Assembly: GCF_000314795.2 (NCBI RefSeq)
Contig: NZ_KB373314.1
Coordinates: 678,418 to 742,417, forward strand
DNA: 64,000 nucleotides
Origin: Streptococcus sp. F0442
Lineage (GTDB): Bacteria > Bacillota > Bacilli > Lactobacillales > Streptococcaceae
Direction of reading: 5' to 3'
Positions 35,781 through 44,830 of the stretch are shown here, piece by piece; the first letter of the stretch is position 1, and the number at the start of each line of letters is the position of its first letter. The position numbers and the translations under genes were made by a program. Under the pieces are notes generated by a model that made no database searches, was not told the origin of the DNA, and worked only from the letters and a program-made list of their open reading frames with translations.

Positions 35781-38141
35781 TTATGATTGTTGCAATACTT
35801 TCCGAGGTTTGGTTCCTTCAGCAGGACCGATCACACCTGCTGCTTCCAACTCTTCCATGAGGCGAGTCGCTCGATTAAAGCCAACTGACAAGCGACGCTG
35901 AATCATCGAAGCACTGGCTTTTTGAGTTTCAACCACGAGCGCCTTGGCCTCTTCAAAGAGAGGATCCCCCTCATCGGTGCCACCCATGCCTCCATCAAAG
36001 TCCGACTCCGATACTTCGCCTGGATCAAAAGCATCATCATAATCGGCTTCTGCCTGCTCCTTGACAAAGTTGACAATCCGCTCCACATCGTCATCTGAGA
36101 TAAAGGATCCTTGCAGACGAATCGGGTGGTTTTCATCGATCGGTTTAAAGAGCATATCTCCGCGACCGAGTAATTTCTCCGCTCCATTTTCATCCAAGAT
36201 GGTCCGTGAATCGGTCCCAGATGAAACCGCAAAAGCGACACGAGAAGGCACATTGGCCTTGATCAAACCTGAGATAACGTCAACCGATGGCCGTTGGGTC
36301 GCAAGAATCATGTGGATCCCTGCTGCACGCGCCTTCTGTCCAAGACGAATAATGGCATCTTCCACTTCTTTACTTGCAACCATCATCAAGTCTGCCAACT
36401 CATCGACAATGACCACAATCAATGGAAGTGGTACTTGCTTCATCTCAGACTGGGCATTGTACTCCGCCACCTTGGCATTAAAGCCAGCAATATTGCGAGC
36501 ACCCACTTTCGAGAAGAGCTCATAGCGATTTTCCATCTCATCGACAACCTTTTGTAGGGCCCGACTGGCCTTGCGTGGGTTGGTCACCACTGGAATCAAA
36601 AGGTGAGGAATATCATTGTAAACAGAAAGCTCCACCATCTTAGGATCGACCATCATAAATTTGACTTCGTCCGGACGGGCCTTCATCAAGATACTCGAAA
36701 TAATCCCATTGACCGCTACTGACTTACCAGATCCGGTAGAACCCGCTACCAAGAGATGGGGCATCCGAGCCAAATCAAAGGTCCGAGCTGAGCCATCAAC
36801 AGCCTTCCCAAGAGGAATCTCAAGGAGTTTAGCAGGATCAGTTTTGGACTGCTCCCACAATTCACGGAAGGAAACGGTCGCAATCTCTGAGTTGGGCACT
36901 TCAATCCCGACCAGAGATTTCCCTGGAATCGGTGCTTCAATCCGCACATCCTTGGCTGCTAGGGCTAGGGCCAAATCATCTGCTAGGTTGGAGATACGGT
37001 TGACCCGCACACCGACAGCTGGTTTAACTTCATACTTGGTGACAGAGGGGCCGATTTCCGCCCGCTCCACTGTCGCCTTGATGTTAAAGCTTGCAAAGGT
37101 TTCTTCCAAAATGCGGATGTTCTGACGAACGATGTTTTTCTCTTTGGATTGGTTTTTCGGCTTATCAGGCGCAAAGAGATCAATCGTTGGAAGTTTGTAC
37201 TGAAGGAGTTCCTTAGGTGTGAAGTCCACCTGAACTTCCTCCCCATCGTCTTCGAATTCTTCGGCTACCGAAAGCTCTTCATATTCTTCAGGCTCTTCCG
37301 GCCATCCTTCATCTGGCAGGTAGATTTCTGGTGTTGCTGGTGCAACAATTTCAGCTTCTGGGAAGGACTCTGTAAACGGCTCTTCCGCCAACACCTCTCC
37401 TGTTTCAGGATCTACAGGATGCCCTTCCATAGAAAGGGGAGTTGGAAGAACAGCTCTTGCTTCTTCTTGCTCTCTTTCAGCTGCAGCAGCTTCCTCAGCA
37501 GCTCTCGCTTCCTTTTCAAGGAATTTCTGCTCGCGACGTTCTTTGCGTTTTTCCATAGAAGCATGGAAAGCTTCGGACCCCTTTTCAAACAAATCATAGA
37601 TGGAGTAAGGGCTCATCAAGAGGATCCCCAACCCGATAAAGAGAAGACCGATAAAATAAGAGCCAATATTTGAAAACAGGAAGGAAATCGGAGCATAAAG
37701 AAGGGCACCGATCATACCACCACCAGCAAAAGTCTCCACCCGCAGATGAATCAAGTCTGCCATGATTCTTGAAAAGGTAACCTTGATCCCATTATTGTCT
37801 AAATGAAGCGAAGATACAAAGAAGGCCTGAAACATCAAAAGAACCCCAGCAAAGAAACTTAGGAATCCTGAAATCACCCCCTCGTGTTTATCCAGCCATT
37901 TAAAGGCATAAAGGTAGAAAAAGGTCGCTAAAATAGCCAAGTAAGCCAAACTCCCAACAAATAGTCGGATCAAGTTGTAAGCCAAGACCCCTACTGCTCC
38001 CAATTTCAAGGCCGCAAAAATTAAGACCAGACTAATCAGAATGGTCGCAATCATGCGATGAATTGCTTTTTTTCTTTCTAATTCTGTTTTGGACAGTCGT
38101 CTTGTCGACCGTGTTTTTTTTGATTGATTATTGTTTGCCAT
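35781..38141 (-). CDS. ftsK: DNA translocase FtsK/SpoIIIE
   Basis: A 786-residue septal DNA pump. Four N-terminal transmembrane helices (about 20-175) precede a Glu/Pro-rich linker (about 200-330), the RecA-like motor with Walker [11 protein letters not shown] and Walker [13 protein letters not shown], and a C-terminal winged-helix gamma domain (about 720-780, [20 protein letters not shown]). It segregates the chromosome termini at division. The start at 38141 lies only seven bases from a TATAAT box, so little or no leader is expected. Confidence 0.95.
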   Translation of the reverse strand: MANNNQSKKTRSTRRLSKTELERKKAIHRMIATILISLVLIFAALKLGAVGVLAYNLIRLFVGSLAYLAILATFFYLYAFKWLDKHEGVISGFLSFFAGVLLMFQAFFVSSLHLDNNGIKVTFSRIMADLIHLRVETFAGGGMIGALLYAPISFLFSNIGSYFIGLLFIGLGILLMSPYSIYDLFEKGSEAFHASMEKRKERREQKFLEKEARAAEEAAAAEREQEEARAVLPTPLSMEGHPVDPETGEVLAEEPFTESFPEAEIVAPATPEIYLPDEGWPEEPEEYEELSVAEEFEDDGEEVQVDFTPKELLQYKLPTIDLFAPDKPKNQSKEKNIVRQNIRILEETFASFNIKATVERAEIGPSVTKYEVKPAVGVRVNRISNLADDLALALAAKDVRIEAPIPGKSLVGIEVPNSEIATVSFRELWEQSKTDPAKLLEIPLGKAVDGSARTFDLARMPHLLVAGSTGSGKSVAVNGIISSILMKARPDEVKFMMVDPKMVELSVYNDIPHLLIPVVTNPRKASRALQKVVDEMENRYELFSKVGARNIAGFNAKVAEYNAQSEMKQVPLPLIVVIVDELADLMMVASKEVEDAIIRLGQKARAAGIHMILATQRPSVDVISGLIKANVPSRVAFAVSSGTDSRTILDENGAEKLLGRGDMLFKPIDENHPIRLQGSFISDDDVERIVNFVKEQAEADYDDAFDPGEVSESDFDGGMGGTDEGDPLFEEAKALVVETQKASASMIQRRLSVGFNRATRLMEELEAAGVIGPAEGTKPRKVLQQS

Positions 38142-38148
38142 AACCTTT

Positions 38149-38154
38149 ATTATA
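38149..38154 (-). promoter_or_regulatory. ftsK extended -10
   Basis: Minus strand TGATATAAT, ending seven bases before the ftsK ATG. Transcription should start at or within a base or two of the start codon. Confidence 0.5.
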
Positions 38155-38217
38155 TCACATTTCCAAGCTAGTTCTCTAGTAAAATCACTTTCACAAATTT
38201 GTAGCAGAAAGCAGAAA

Positions 38218-38240
38218 AACAGCACCGAGTGGGCACTGTT
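38218..38240 (-). terminator. Terminator of the three-gene membrane cluster
   Basis: On the minus strand AACAGTGCC pairs with GGTGCTGTT (two G-U pairs), followed by TTTCTG. It separates the cluster from ftsK. Confidence 0.7.
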
Positions 38241-38293
38241 CTTTAGAGCTGTTTAGAACGATATTCAATGATGTTCAAATTTCGAAATGGATC

Positions 38294-38797
38294 TTACTCA
38301 GATTTTTTATCCACCGGTGTAATGGTATCTAGAACTTGATCGACCTTTTGCTCTCTTTCCAATTCGTTATCCATTTGAATGATATCGATTTGATTTTGTA
38401 CATTTGTTTGTTGGACTTGTGGTTTGAATGACGAAGTAAATCCTACTCCAATCACTAATAGACTCGCTCCAAGTACGCAAAGTCTTTTGACACGCCAAGC
38501 CATCGGCAAGGGAATTTTCGCTCGAATCCCTGATTTCTTAACCCAATCCGGATGGTCTCGCATCACACGATTTGCTGCCATCAGAGGCATAAGGTAGCCA
38601 AAGAGCGTAATGACCATGGTCAAACCAATAACTCGAAAACGATTCTGATTGGATGGAGAAACATGGTTCACTTCCATCAGGACCATACCCGTAATCACCA
38701 AAATAATGACCAGCAATAGTCCCAAAGATCTCCATAGACCTTCTCTACGGTAGCATTTCAATTCATCAAATGACATCTCTTCAAAATGTTTATTCAT
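38294..38797 (-). CDS. Membrane protein of unknown function (cluster gene 3)
   Basis: 167 residues. A short acidic N-terminus is followed by three or four transmembrane helices (about 25-45, 56-76, 108-127) and an acidic, polar C-terminal tail of about 40 residues with ELEREQKVDQVLD. It overlaps the preceding gene's stop by eight bases, so the two are coupled. I recognise no family. Confidence 0.75.
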   Translation of the reverse strand: MNKHFEEMSFDELKCYRREGLWRSLGLLLVIILVITGMVLMEVNHVSPSNQNRFRVIGLTMVITLFGYLMPLMAANRVMRDHPDWVKKSGIRAKIPLPMAWRVKRLCVLGASLLVIGVGFTSSFKPQVQQTNVQNQIDIIQMDNELEREQKVDQVLDTITPVDKKSE

Positions 38798-39683
38798 GTT
38801 TCAAGTACTCCTGGTGTTTCTTCAAATACTTTTTGCCATACCATTCTTCTACAGATTTGCCTTCCCATTCACGGTATTCTTCAGGATATTTCCATTTGTA
38901 GTAGGCTTGGAGGAAGTATGGTAAACCTATAAAAGCAATGATGGCAACCACTACTATATTACAAAAGATCCACAGCAATAAAAAGCCAAATGCCTTGATG
39001 GAAGTTGAAACATCTAATGAAAAGATTCCCAAAATATGCTTGATAATGATCCCTATTCCTAAAATAGCCATCCCATAAAGAGAAATCATTTTTGCAATCT
39101 TATAAAGGAAAGTATCTTCAGAAAGCTCTGCATACATAAGTTTTCTTAATCCTGCTAGCGCAATTGTGAATAGCATGTAAGTTGCTATCATCATGATTCC
39201 ATAAATAGCAATGATTTCAAAAGTTGATAGATTTGCCAATAAAATGTCAAAAACAACTAGATCCATTTCCAATAAGAACCAAACCATAAACGTAAACGCA
39301 TGAAACTGATAGCGATATGGTAACAGGTAAGCTCGTTTCACCCACTTTCCAATCACAATAAAGGAAAACCAAATGAAAACCAAGATTAAAAATACATTTA
39401 CTGTTAAGGATTCATGCTTAGCTATTGGAAGAGTTAACGTCTTACTTTCATGAAATTCTATTGATACAATCAGCAGAAAGAAGTTAAAACCGACAGGGAA
39501 AATAAGGGATAAAATCAAACTTCGAATTCGAAACCAAAGAGAAGCATACCCATTCTTAAAAAATTTCGCTGTCCTATCATGTTGCTCTTGCTGTAACTTT
39601 ACAAACCCATCATCTTCGAGATTGAGACTCTCTTCAAAGCTTGCTTTAAAGATTGATTGTTTTTTCAATTTTCTTGAATCCAT
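38790..39683 (-). CDS. Multi-pass membrane protein of unknown function (cluster gene 2)
   Basis: 297 residues with about six transmembrane helices between residues 50 and 260. The N-terminal soluble segment of about 48 residues is charged. The C-terminal tail KYPEEYREWEGKSVEEWYGK is rich in Trp, Tyr and charged residues. No recognised domain. It is the middle gene of three leftward membrane-protein genes. Confidence 0.75.
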   Translation of the reverse strand: MDSRKLKKQSIFKASFEESLNLEDDGFVKLQQEQHDRTAKFFKNGYASLWFRIRSLILSLIFPVGFNFFLLIVSIEFHESKTLTLPIAKHESLTVNVFLILVFIWFSFIVIGKWVKRAYLLPYRYQFHAFTFMVWFLLEMDLVVFDILLANLSTFEIIAIYGIMMIATYMLFTIALAGLRKLMYAELSEDTFLYKIAKMISLYGMAILGIGIIIKHILGIFSLDVSTSIKAFGFLLLWIFCNIVVVAIIAFIGLPYFLQAYYKWKYPEEYREWEGKSVEEWYGKKYLKKHQEYLKHE

Positions 39684-39736
39684 TTATTGATTTTTTTACC
39701 TCAATCCACCTTCTAGCTCTCATTGTTTGGCACTTT

Positions 39737-40999
39737 TTAATGTTTTTCAACTCTGACCGTTCCCTTTTCGTATCCGGAATACATTGGACTGTACCGACTC
39801 ACGTAAGTACGAATATCATGTGAAGAGTCAGACTGCTCGAAAAGCGACAGTGAACCCCATTGTAAAATTCCATCATATTGCTTTCCATCGACGGTCAACT
39901 CGATATCTTCCCGATCAAAAGGATAAGTCTTCTCCTCACCCTTCTCCTTCACTATCACATGATCTCCATCAATCTTGATCCAGGATTCTTTATTAAGCGA
40001 GGCAGTTTTTGTCTCCATATTATCGACCGACAAATAATAGATCCCATTAATTGGCCGATTGGACTCCACCAAGTTCATGATGATCGCTCCGACAAAAAGA
40101 ATCGGAAAAATCAACAATAACCATTTCCATTTCTTTTTCCCCTTCTTTTTAGGAAGTTCTACCTCAGGAAGAGGTAGATCAGCTGTCAGAGTTGCAAGTC
40201 TATCAGACTCCTGCTTTGGAGCAGGTACAAGAGCAGATAAAAAGTGATCTTCACTCACTAACCATTGCTTGGCCATCCGGACAAAATACAAACGTTCATC
40301 TTCTTGCGCGATTTCTTCAAATAAGGAAGTAGCCTGCACCAAATCTCCCTTTAACTGGGCATTTAATCCTTTGAAATAACGATTTTCCAAGCGTTGAAAA
40401 GCCTGTGAACCGCTCACATGATCAAAATAATCATTCGGTTGTTGGTCCACAAGAATGTCATAGATGGCCAGTTGCTTCTGAAGGGCTTCATCTTTTTCCG
40501 CTTCATCCTTGAAGGAAATATAAGAAAACTTCTTCTGAATCTCTTCCTTGCTGATAGCATTTCCTGAAAGAAGGGAAGATTTTATGAAAATTCCCAAGAG
40601 GGATGAACGATCAGTCCTGGCTATGTTTTGATTTTGTAAATACTCTATTCGATCGATTGCCGATGAAAAATCTCCGATCATGTAGCAATAGACCACACTA
40701 GCAAGACGGGCAGATTGTTTGCTTATACTAAATCTAGCACGATTTCCCGATTGAGACCATTCATACCAAAAATCGATTCCAGTCGAAGCATTTAGAATCT
40801 TAAGAGCTTCTTTTCCAAACCATTTATTCATCAAAACATAAAGAAGAAATAGAAGACCAAGCACTACTAGCAAGGTATTCGAGTAAAAGTCTTGATGATC
40901 CGGATACAGACTAGATAAATAGAAATGGCCTACAAATAAACTAATCATCCCAATCCAAAGTAGTATGACATATTTTTTTCTTAATTTGCTATAACTCAT
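39737..40999 (-). CDS. Membrane protein with repeat-like cytoplasmic domain (cluster gene 1)
   Basis: 420 residues. Two N-terminal helices (about 10-30, 38-57) are followed by a helical, TPR-like soluble region (about 85-265), a Lys-rich stretch PKKKGKKKWKW, one more helix (about 290-310) and a C-terminal beta-rich domain of about 105 residues that would lie outside the membrane. The role is unknown; the layout suggests sensing or scaffolding. First gene behind a good promoter. Confidence 0.75.
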   Translation of the reverse strand: MSYSKLRKKYVILLWIGMISLFVGHFYLSSLYPDHQDFYSNTLLVVLGLLFLLYVLMNKWFGKEALKILNASTGIDFWYEWSQSGNRARFSISKQSARLASVVYCYMIGDFSSAIDRIEYLQNQNIARTDRSSLLGIFIKSSLLSGNAISKEEIQKKFSYISFKDEAEKDEALQKQLAIYDILVDQQPNDYFDHVSGSQAFQRLENRYFKGLNAQLKGDLVQATSLFEEIAQEDERLYFVRMAKQWLVSEDHFLSALVPAPKQESDRLATLTADLPLPEVELPKKKGKKKWKWLLLIFPILFVGAIIMNLVESNRPINGIYYLSVDNMETKTASLNKESWIKIDGDHVIVKEKGEEKTYPFDREDIELTVDGKQYDGILQWGSLSLFEQSDSSHDIRTYVSRYSPMYSGYEKGTVRVEKH

Positions 41000-41029
41000 T
41001 TGAAAATACCTCTTTTAGTGTTATCTCCC

Positions 41030-41058
41030 ATCATACCTGATTTTCTACCTAACCGCAA
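41030..41058 (-). promoter_or_regulatory. Promoter of the three-gene membrane cluster
   Basis: Minus strand TTGCGG (41053-41058) and TATGAT (41030-41035), 17-base spacer. Confidence 0.6.
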
Positions 41059-41135
41059 ATTCCTTTTTAACTAGTGATTTATCAAGCCTTGTCAATCTTG
41101 AAATAACTCTAGTGAACAGAGATTTCCGTCTTCAT

Positions 41136-41164
41136 TTGAAAGTATCGCAAAATTAAGGTACAAT
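41136..41164 (+). promoter_or_regulatory. slrA promoter
   Basis: TTGAAA (41136-41141) and TACAAT (41159-41164), 17-base spacer, 32 bases before the start codon. Confidence 0.65.
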
Positions 41165-41196
41165 AGAAAAAGACAACTATGTTGGAAAGGAAGAAT

Positions 41197-42042
41197 ATGA
41201 AAAAATTAATCGCACTACTATTATTTTCCGGCTTGGCTTTAACAGCTTGTTCGTCCAATAAGACAGACGCTAACCCTTCAAGCTCAAGCAAAGAAAAGAC
41301 AGAGCAGACAGCAACTTCTAGCTCTAGTGAAAAAGATCAAAAGAAAATTGAAGAAGAACAAAAGAAATTAGAACAACTGCGCAAAGATTTTAACGACGCC
41401 ATGACCAATGAAAATGCCGTCTTCCCACAACTTTCAACTGACGTGGCTGAAGACGAAGCGGAGGTTAAAATCACAACGACTGAAGGCGACATCACTGTGA
41501 AGCTCTTCCCTAAATATGCCCCACTTGCAGTTGAGAACTTCTTGACCCATGCAAAAGAAGGCTACTACAATGGTTTACTTTTCCACCGTGTCATTAACAA
41601 CTTTATGATCCAAACTGGGGATCCTAAGGGAGATGGTACTGGTGGTGAATCCATCTGGAAGGGCAAAGATAAATCAAAAGATTCAGGTACTGGTTTTGAG
41701 AATGAGTATTCTCCATACCTTTACAACCTTCGTGGAGCCCTAGCCATGGCCAATTCTGGTCCAAATACCAACGGTAGTCAATTCTATATCAACCAAAATA
41801 AGGAAGATATTTCTAGCAAGCTCCCGACGGATCGCTTCCCAGCTAAGATCATCGATGCTTATAAAAATGGTGGAAATCCAACCCTTGATGGCGGTAACTA
41901 CACTGTCTTTGGACAAGTCGTCGATGGCATGGATGTCGTCGATAAAATTGCATATGCCGAAACCGATGATAAAGACAAACCAAAAACGGACATCAAAATT
42001 GAAAAAATTGAAATCTTAAAAGACTATGATTTCAAGAAATAA
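41197..42042 (+). CDS. slrA: Cyclophilin-type peptidyl-prolyl isomerase lipoprotein
   Basis: 281 residues. A lipoprotein signal peptide ends in LALTAC (lipobox), then comes a Ser/Lys/Glu-rich linker (about 20-70) and a cyclophilin domain (about 85-278) with YNGLLFHRVINNFMIQTGDP and NGSQFYINQN. It folds exported proteins at the outer membrane face; pneumococcal SlrA has the same design. GGAAAGGAAGAAT precedes the ATG at 41197; an ATG six codons upstream lacks a site. Confidence 0.92.
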   Translation: MKKLIALLLFSGLALTACSSNKTDANPSSSSKEKTEQTATSSSSEKDQKKIEEEQKKLEQLRKDFNDAMTNENAVFPQLSTDVAEDEAEVKITTTEGDITVKLFPKYAPLAVENFLTHAKEGYYNGLLFHRVINNFMIQTGDPKGDGTGGESIWKGKDKSKDSGTGFENEYSPYLYNLRGALAMANSGPNTNGSQFYINQNKEDISSKLPTDRFPAKIIDAYKNGGNPTLDGGNYTVFGQVVDGMDVVDKIAYAETDDKDKPKTDIKIEKIEILKDYDFKK

Positions 42043-42047
42043 TGAGA

Positions 42048-42071
42048 AGAGAACCAAACGGTTCTCTTTTT
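42048..42071 (+). terminator. slrA terminator
   Basis: AGAGAACC-AAAC-GGTTCTCTTTTT, six bases past the slrA stop. Its stem is identical to the terminator on the far side of the repeat copy at 42162-42297. Confidence 0.85.
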
Positions 42072-42161
42072 AAGATATTGATAAACATTTTACATAAAAT
42101 TAGCTAATAGATTCATTGGTAAATAAAATGAATTCTAATTATTTAAGACATTCATCTACTG

Positions 42162-42297
42162 AAACTTTCCGCTGTGAGAAAAGTGCCTGAAACAATACAG
42201 TTTCAGGCACTCGGAATTATTGAGACCTTAGGCTCAATAATTAGTCATGGAACTTCTACGAAGTTCGCTGACGTCCGTACTCACCTAAGGAAAGTTT
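42162..42297 (+). repeat. 136-bp structured intergenic element, copy 3
   Basis: Ends are AAACTTTCC and GGAAAGTTT. Stems are GTGCCTGAAAC/GTTTCAGGCAC (perfect, with a T-A to C-G swap relative to copy 1), AATTATTGAG/CTCAATAATT (perfect) and GAACTTC/GAAGTTC (perfect). The outer pair GTGAG/CTCAC is also intact. AAGAC and GTCTT outside the ends may extend the fold. It lies between convergent slrA and ABC-F genes, each with its own near-identical terminator. Confidence 0.9.
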
Positions 42298-42325
42298 CTA
42301 AGAAGTCTTTAACTTCAATCTGAAA

Positions 42326-42349
42326 AGAGAACCGCACGGTTCTCTTTTT
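42326..42349. terminator. ABC-F gene terminator
   Basis: AGAGAACC-GCAC-GGTTCTCT, flanked by AAAA on the left and TTTTT on the right, so it works in both directions. Confidence 0.8.
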
Positions 42350-42353
42350 GTGT

Positions 42354-43895
42354 TTACGTTAATTCATTAAAGTCCCAGATTTGGTCCATCCAGCCTTCAT
42401 AGAAGTCTGGTTCATGGCAAACCATGAGGATAGATCCCTTGTACTCTTTCAGAGCCCTTTTCAATTCATCTTTAGCATCCACATCCAAGTGGTTGGTTGG
42501 TTCGTCCAAGACCAAGACATTGTTTTCACGATTCATGAGGAGACAGAAGCGTACCTTGGCTTGCTCCCCACCGGATAAGACCTGGATTTGGCTCTCGATA
42601 TGCTTGGTGGTCAAACCACAGCGGGCAAGGGCTGCACGGACCTCTGCTTGGTTGAGAGCTGGAAAGGCATTCCAAACTGCCTCTAGCGGTGTCTGACGAT
42701 TGCCCCCTTCGACCTCTTGTTCAAAGTAGCCAAGTTCTAGGTAATCTCCCCGTTCTACTTCCCCAGCAATCGGTGGGATGATTCCCAGCAAGCTCTTTAA
42801 GAGAGTGGTCTTCCCGATCCCATTAGCTCCGATGATAGCTACCTTTTGATTGCGTTCAAAGGTCAGGTTTAAAGGCTTGGTTAAAGGACGATCATAGCCA
42901 ATTTGGAGATCCTTGGCCTGGAAGATAAAGCGACCAGGAGTCCGGGCATTTTTAAATTCAAAGGAGGGCTTTGGTTTCTCACTTTGCAACTCAATGAGTT
43001 CCATCTTGTCCAGCTTCTTCTGACGGGACATGGCCATATTCCGTGTAGCCACACGCGCCTTATTACGGGCTACGAAATCCTTCAAATCAGCAATTTCTTT
43101 TTGCTGACGCTCATAAGCCGCTTCCAATTGCGATTTCTTCATTTCATAGACTTCAAGGAATTGGTAGTAGTCCCCAGAATAACGGGTCAACTGCTGATTT
43201 TCCACATGGTAGACGATGTTGATCACATCGTTCAAGAATGGAATATCGTGGGAAATGAGGACAAAGGCATTTTCATAATTTTGCAAATAGCGCTTGAGCC
43301 AATCGATGTGCTCTGCATCCAAGTAGTTGGTCGGCTCATCTAGTAGCAAGATATCTGGTTTTTCAAGGAGGAGTTTGGCCAAGAGGACCTTGGTCCGTTG
43401 CCCACCTGACAAGGAGGTCACATCCGTATCCATCCCAAAATCCATGACCCCAAGAGCCCGGGCTACCTCATCAATCTTGGCATCCAAGGTATAGAAATCA
43501 CGGCTTTCTAGACGCTCTTGGAGTTCTCCAACCTCTTCCATCAAAGCATCGACATCAGCTCCGTCTTCTGCCATGGCCATATAGAGGTCATTGATCCGAG
43601 CTTCTGCTGTGAACAACTCATCAAAAGCTGTCCGCAAGACATCGCGCACCGTTTGTCCTTCTTTTAGGACAGCGTGTTGGTCCAGGTAACCAGCGGTCAC
43701 ATACTTAGACCACTCGACCTTTCCTTCGTCTGGTTGCATCTTACCGGTCACGATGCTCATGAAGGTCGATTTCCCTTCACCATTGGCCCCGACCAGACCG
43801 ATATGCTCTCCCTTTAGCAAACGGAAAGACACATCCTCAAAAATCGCACGGTCCCCAAAACCGTGACTCAAATTTTTCACTTCTAAAATACTCAT
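42354..43895 (-). CDS. ABC-F family ATP-binding protein
   Basis: 513 residues with two ATPase domains and no membrane segments: first Walker A GANGEGKST, first signature LSGGQRTKV, second Walker A GANGIGKTT, second signature LSGGEQAKV, both Walker B segments ending in DEPTNxLD. The linker (about 230-300) is helical and basic. ABC-F proteins act on the ribosome. It seems closest to the YfmM/YkpA-type housekeeping group rather than the known antibiotic-resistance members; resistance is not implied. Confidence 0.9.
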   Translation of the reverse strand: MSILEVKNLSHGFGDRAIFEDVSFRLLKGEHIGLVGANGEGKSTFMSIVTGKMQPDEGKVEWSKYVTAGYLDQHAVLKEGQTVRDVLRTAFDELFTAEARINDLYMAMAEDGADVDALMEEVGELQERLESRDFYTLDAKIDEVARALGVMDFGMDTDVTSLSGGQRTKVLLAKLLLEKPDILLLDEPTNYLDAEHIDWLKRYLQNYENAFVLISHDIPFLNDVINIVYHVENQQLTRYSGDYYQFLEVYEMKKSQLEAAYERQQKEIADLKDFVARNKARVATRNMAMSRQKKLDKMELIELQSEKPKPSFEFKNARTPGRFIFQAKDLQIGYDRPLTKPLNLTFERNQKVAIIGANGIGKTTLLKSLLGIIPPIAGEVERGDYLELGYFEQEVEGGNRQTPLEAVWNAFPALNQAEVRAALARCGLTTKHIESQIQVLSGGEQAKVRFCLLMNRENNVLVLDEPTNHLDVDAKDELKRALKEYKGSILMVCHEPDFYEGWMDQIWDFNELT

Positions 43896-43979
43896 GCTTA
43901 ACTCTCTTTCGTAGATTTCACTCGTATGATTATATCATCTTCAACTCAAAATGAAAAGGGAGTCCAACTCCCTTTTCAT

Positions 43980-44342
43980 TTACAAATCTAAGTCTGCGTA
44001 TGGTTTCCGGTAGCCCACTTGAACCACTTTTCCGTCTTTGACAAGTAGGGGGCGCTTGATCAGCATACCGTCTGAAGCAAGGAGATCCGCTGCTTCTTTC
44101 ACTGTCAGTTGATCCACCTTATCTTTCAAGCCGAGTTCCCGGTATTTCATCCCGCTGGTATTAAAGAAAGATTTGATCGGTAGGCCAGACGCTACCATCC
44201 AGTCTTGCAATTCTTGACTAGTCGGTGTTTCGGTTACAATATTTTGGCTCTGAAACTCACATTGGAGACCGTCCAATTCTGATTTAGCCTTTCGACAAGT
44301 CGAACATTTTGGGTATTCAATAAAGGTATACATCGATTTCAT
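43980..44342 (-). CDS. Spx/ArsC-like thioredoxin-fold protein
   Basis: 120 residues of the ArsC/Spx/YffB family: FIEYPKCSTCRKAK carries a CxxC near the N-terminus, and GMLIKRPLLVKDGKVVQVGY is the conserved C-terminal part. Spx usually has an RPI motif here; RPL is present. It may be a reductase or a regulator; the sequence does not decide. The ATG at 44342 overlaps the ogt stop (ATGA), while the ATG at 44333 has better spacing from GGAG; either is possible. Confidence 0.82.
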   Translation of the reverse strand: MKSMYTFIEYPKCSTCRKAKSELDGLQCEFQSQNIVTETPTSQELQDWMVASGLPIKSFFNTSGMKYRELGLKDKVDQLTVKEAADLLASDGMLIKRPLLVKDGKVVQVGYRKPYADLDL

Positions 44343-44830
44343 TTCTCCTTCCAGGTAATTCCTTCGTGTTGTAAGAGCCAGCGTTTACGATCGAGTCCAG
44401 ACGCATAGCCTGTCAATTCTCCATTTTTTCCCATCACGCGGTGACAGGGGACTAGAATTGTCAAGGGATTGCGCCCAACAGCTTGTCCCACGGCCTGAGC
44501 AGAACCACAAGAAAGATCCTGTGCAAGCTGCCCATAGGTCTTGGTCTCACCATAGGGGATCTCTCGCAACAACTGCCATACCCGCTCTTGAAAGGCTGTT
44601 CCTTTTGGCGCTAATGGAAAGCTGACGGGAATTGGATCCCCCGCAAAATAGTGGTCCAACCACTCCTTCACCTTTTCATGGAAGGGATGAACTTGCTCTA
44701 GGGCTCCATCAGAATCTGGTACAGGCTCTTTTGGATCATAAAAATCAAGCTCTACAAGGCCTTCTTCGCTGACAATGATCGAAAGAAGTCCCATAGGGCT
44801 TTCATAGAATTGTTTAAGATAAAGTGTCAT
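44339..44830 (-). CDS. ogt: Methylated-DNA-protein-cysteine methyltransferase
   Basis: A 163-residue suicide repair protein for O6-methylguanine. The active-site motif is VPCHRVMG near 130, with GETKTYGQLAQDLSCGSAQA and VGRNPL before it. The start at 44830 matches the family N-terminus MTLYLKQFYESPMG and overlaps the acetyltransferase gene by 17 bases; the longer frame to 44956 lies inside that gene. Confidence 0.93.
   Translation of the reverse strand: MTLYLKQFYESPMGLLSIIVSEEGLVELDFYDPKEPVPDSDGALEQVHPFHEKVKEWLDHYFAGDPIPVSFPLAPKGTAFQERVWQLLREIPYGETKTYGQLAQDLSCGSAQAVGQAVGRNPLTILVPCHRVMGKNGELTGYASGLDRKRWLLQHEGITWKEK

Noticed and set aside
39806..39813. TACGAATA, the ComX (cin) box
   Set aside because: It lies inside the 420-residue membrane protein gene without a downstream gene on the same strand; chance match.
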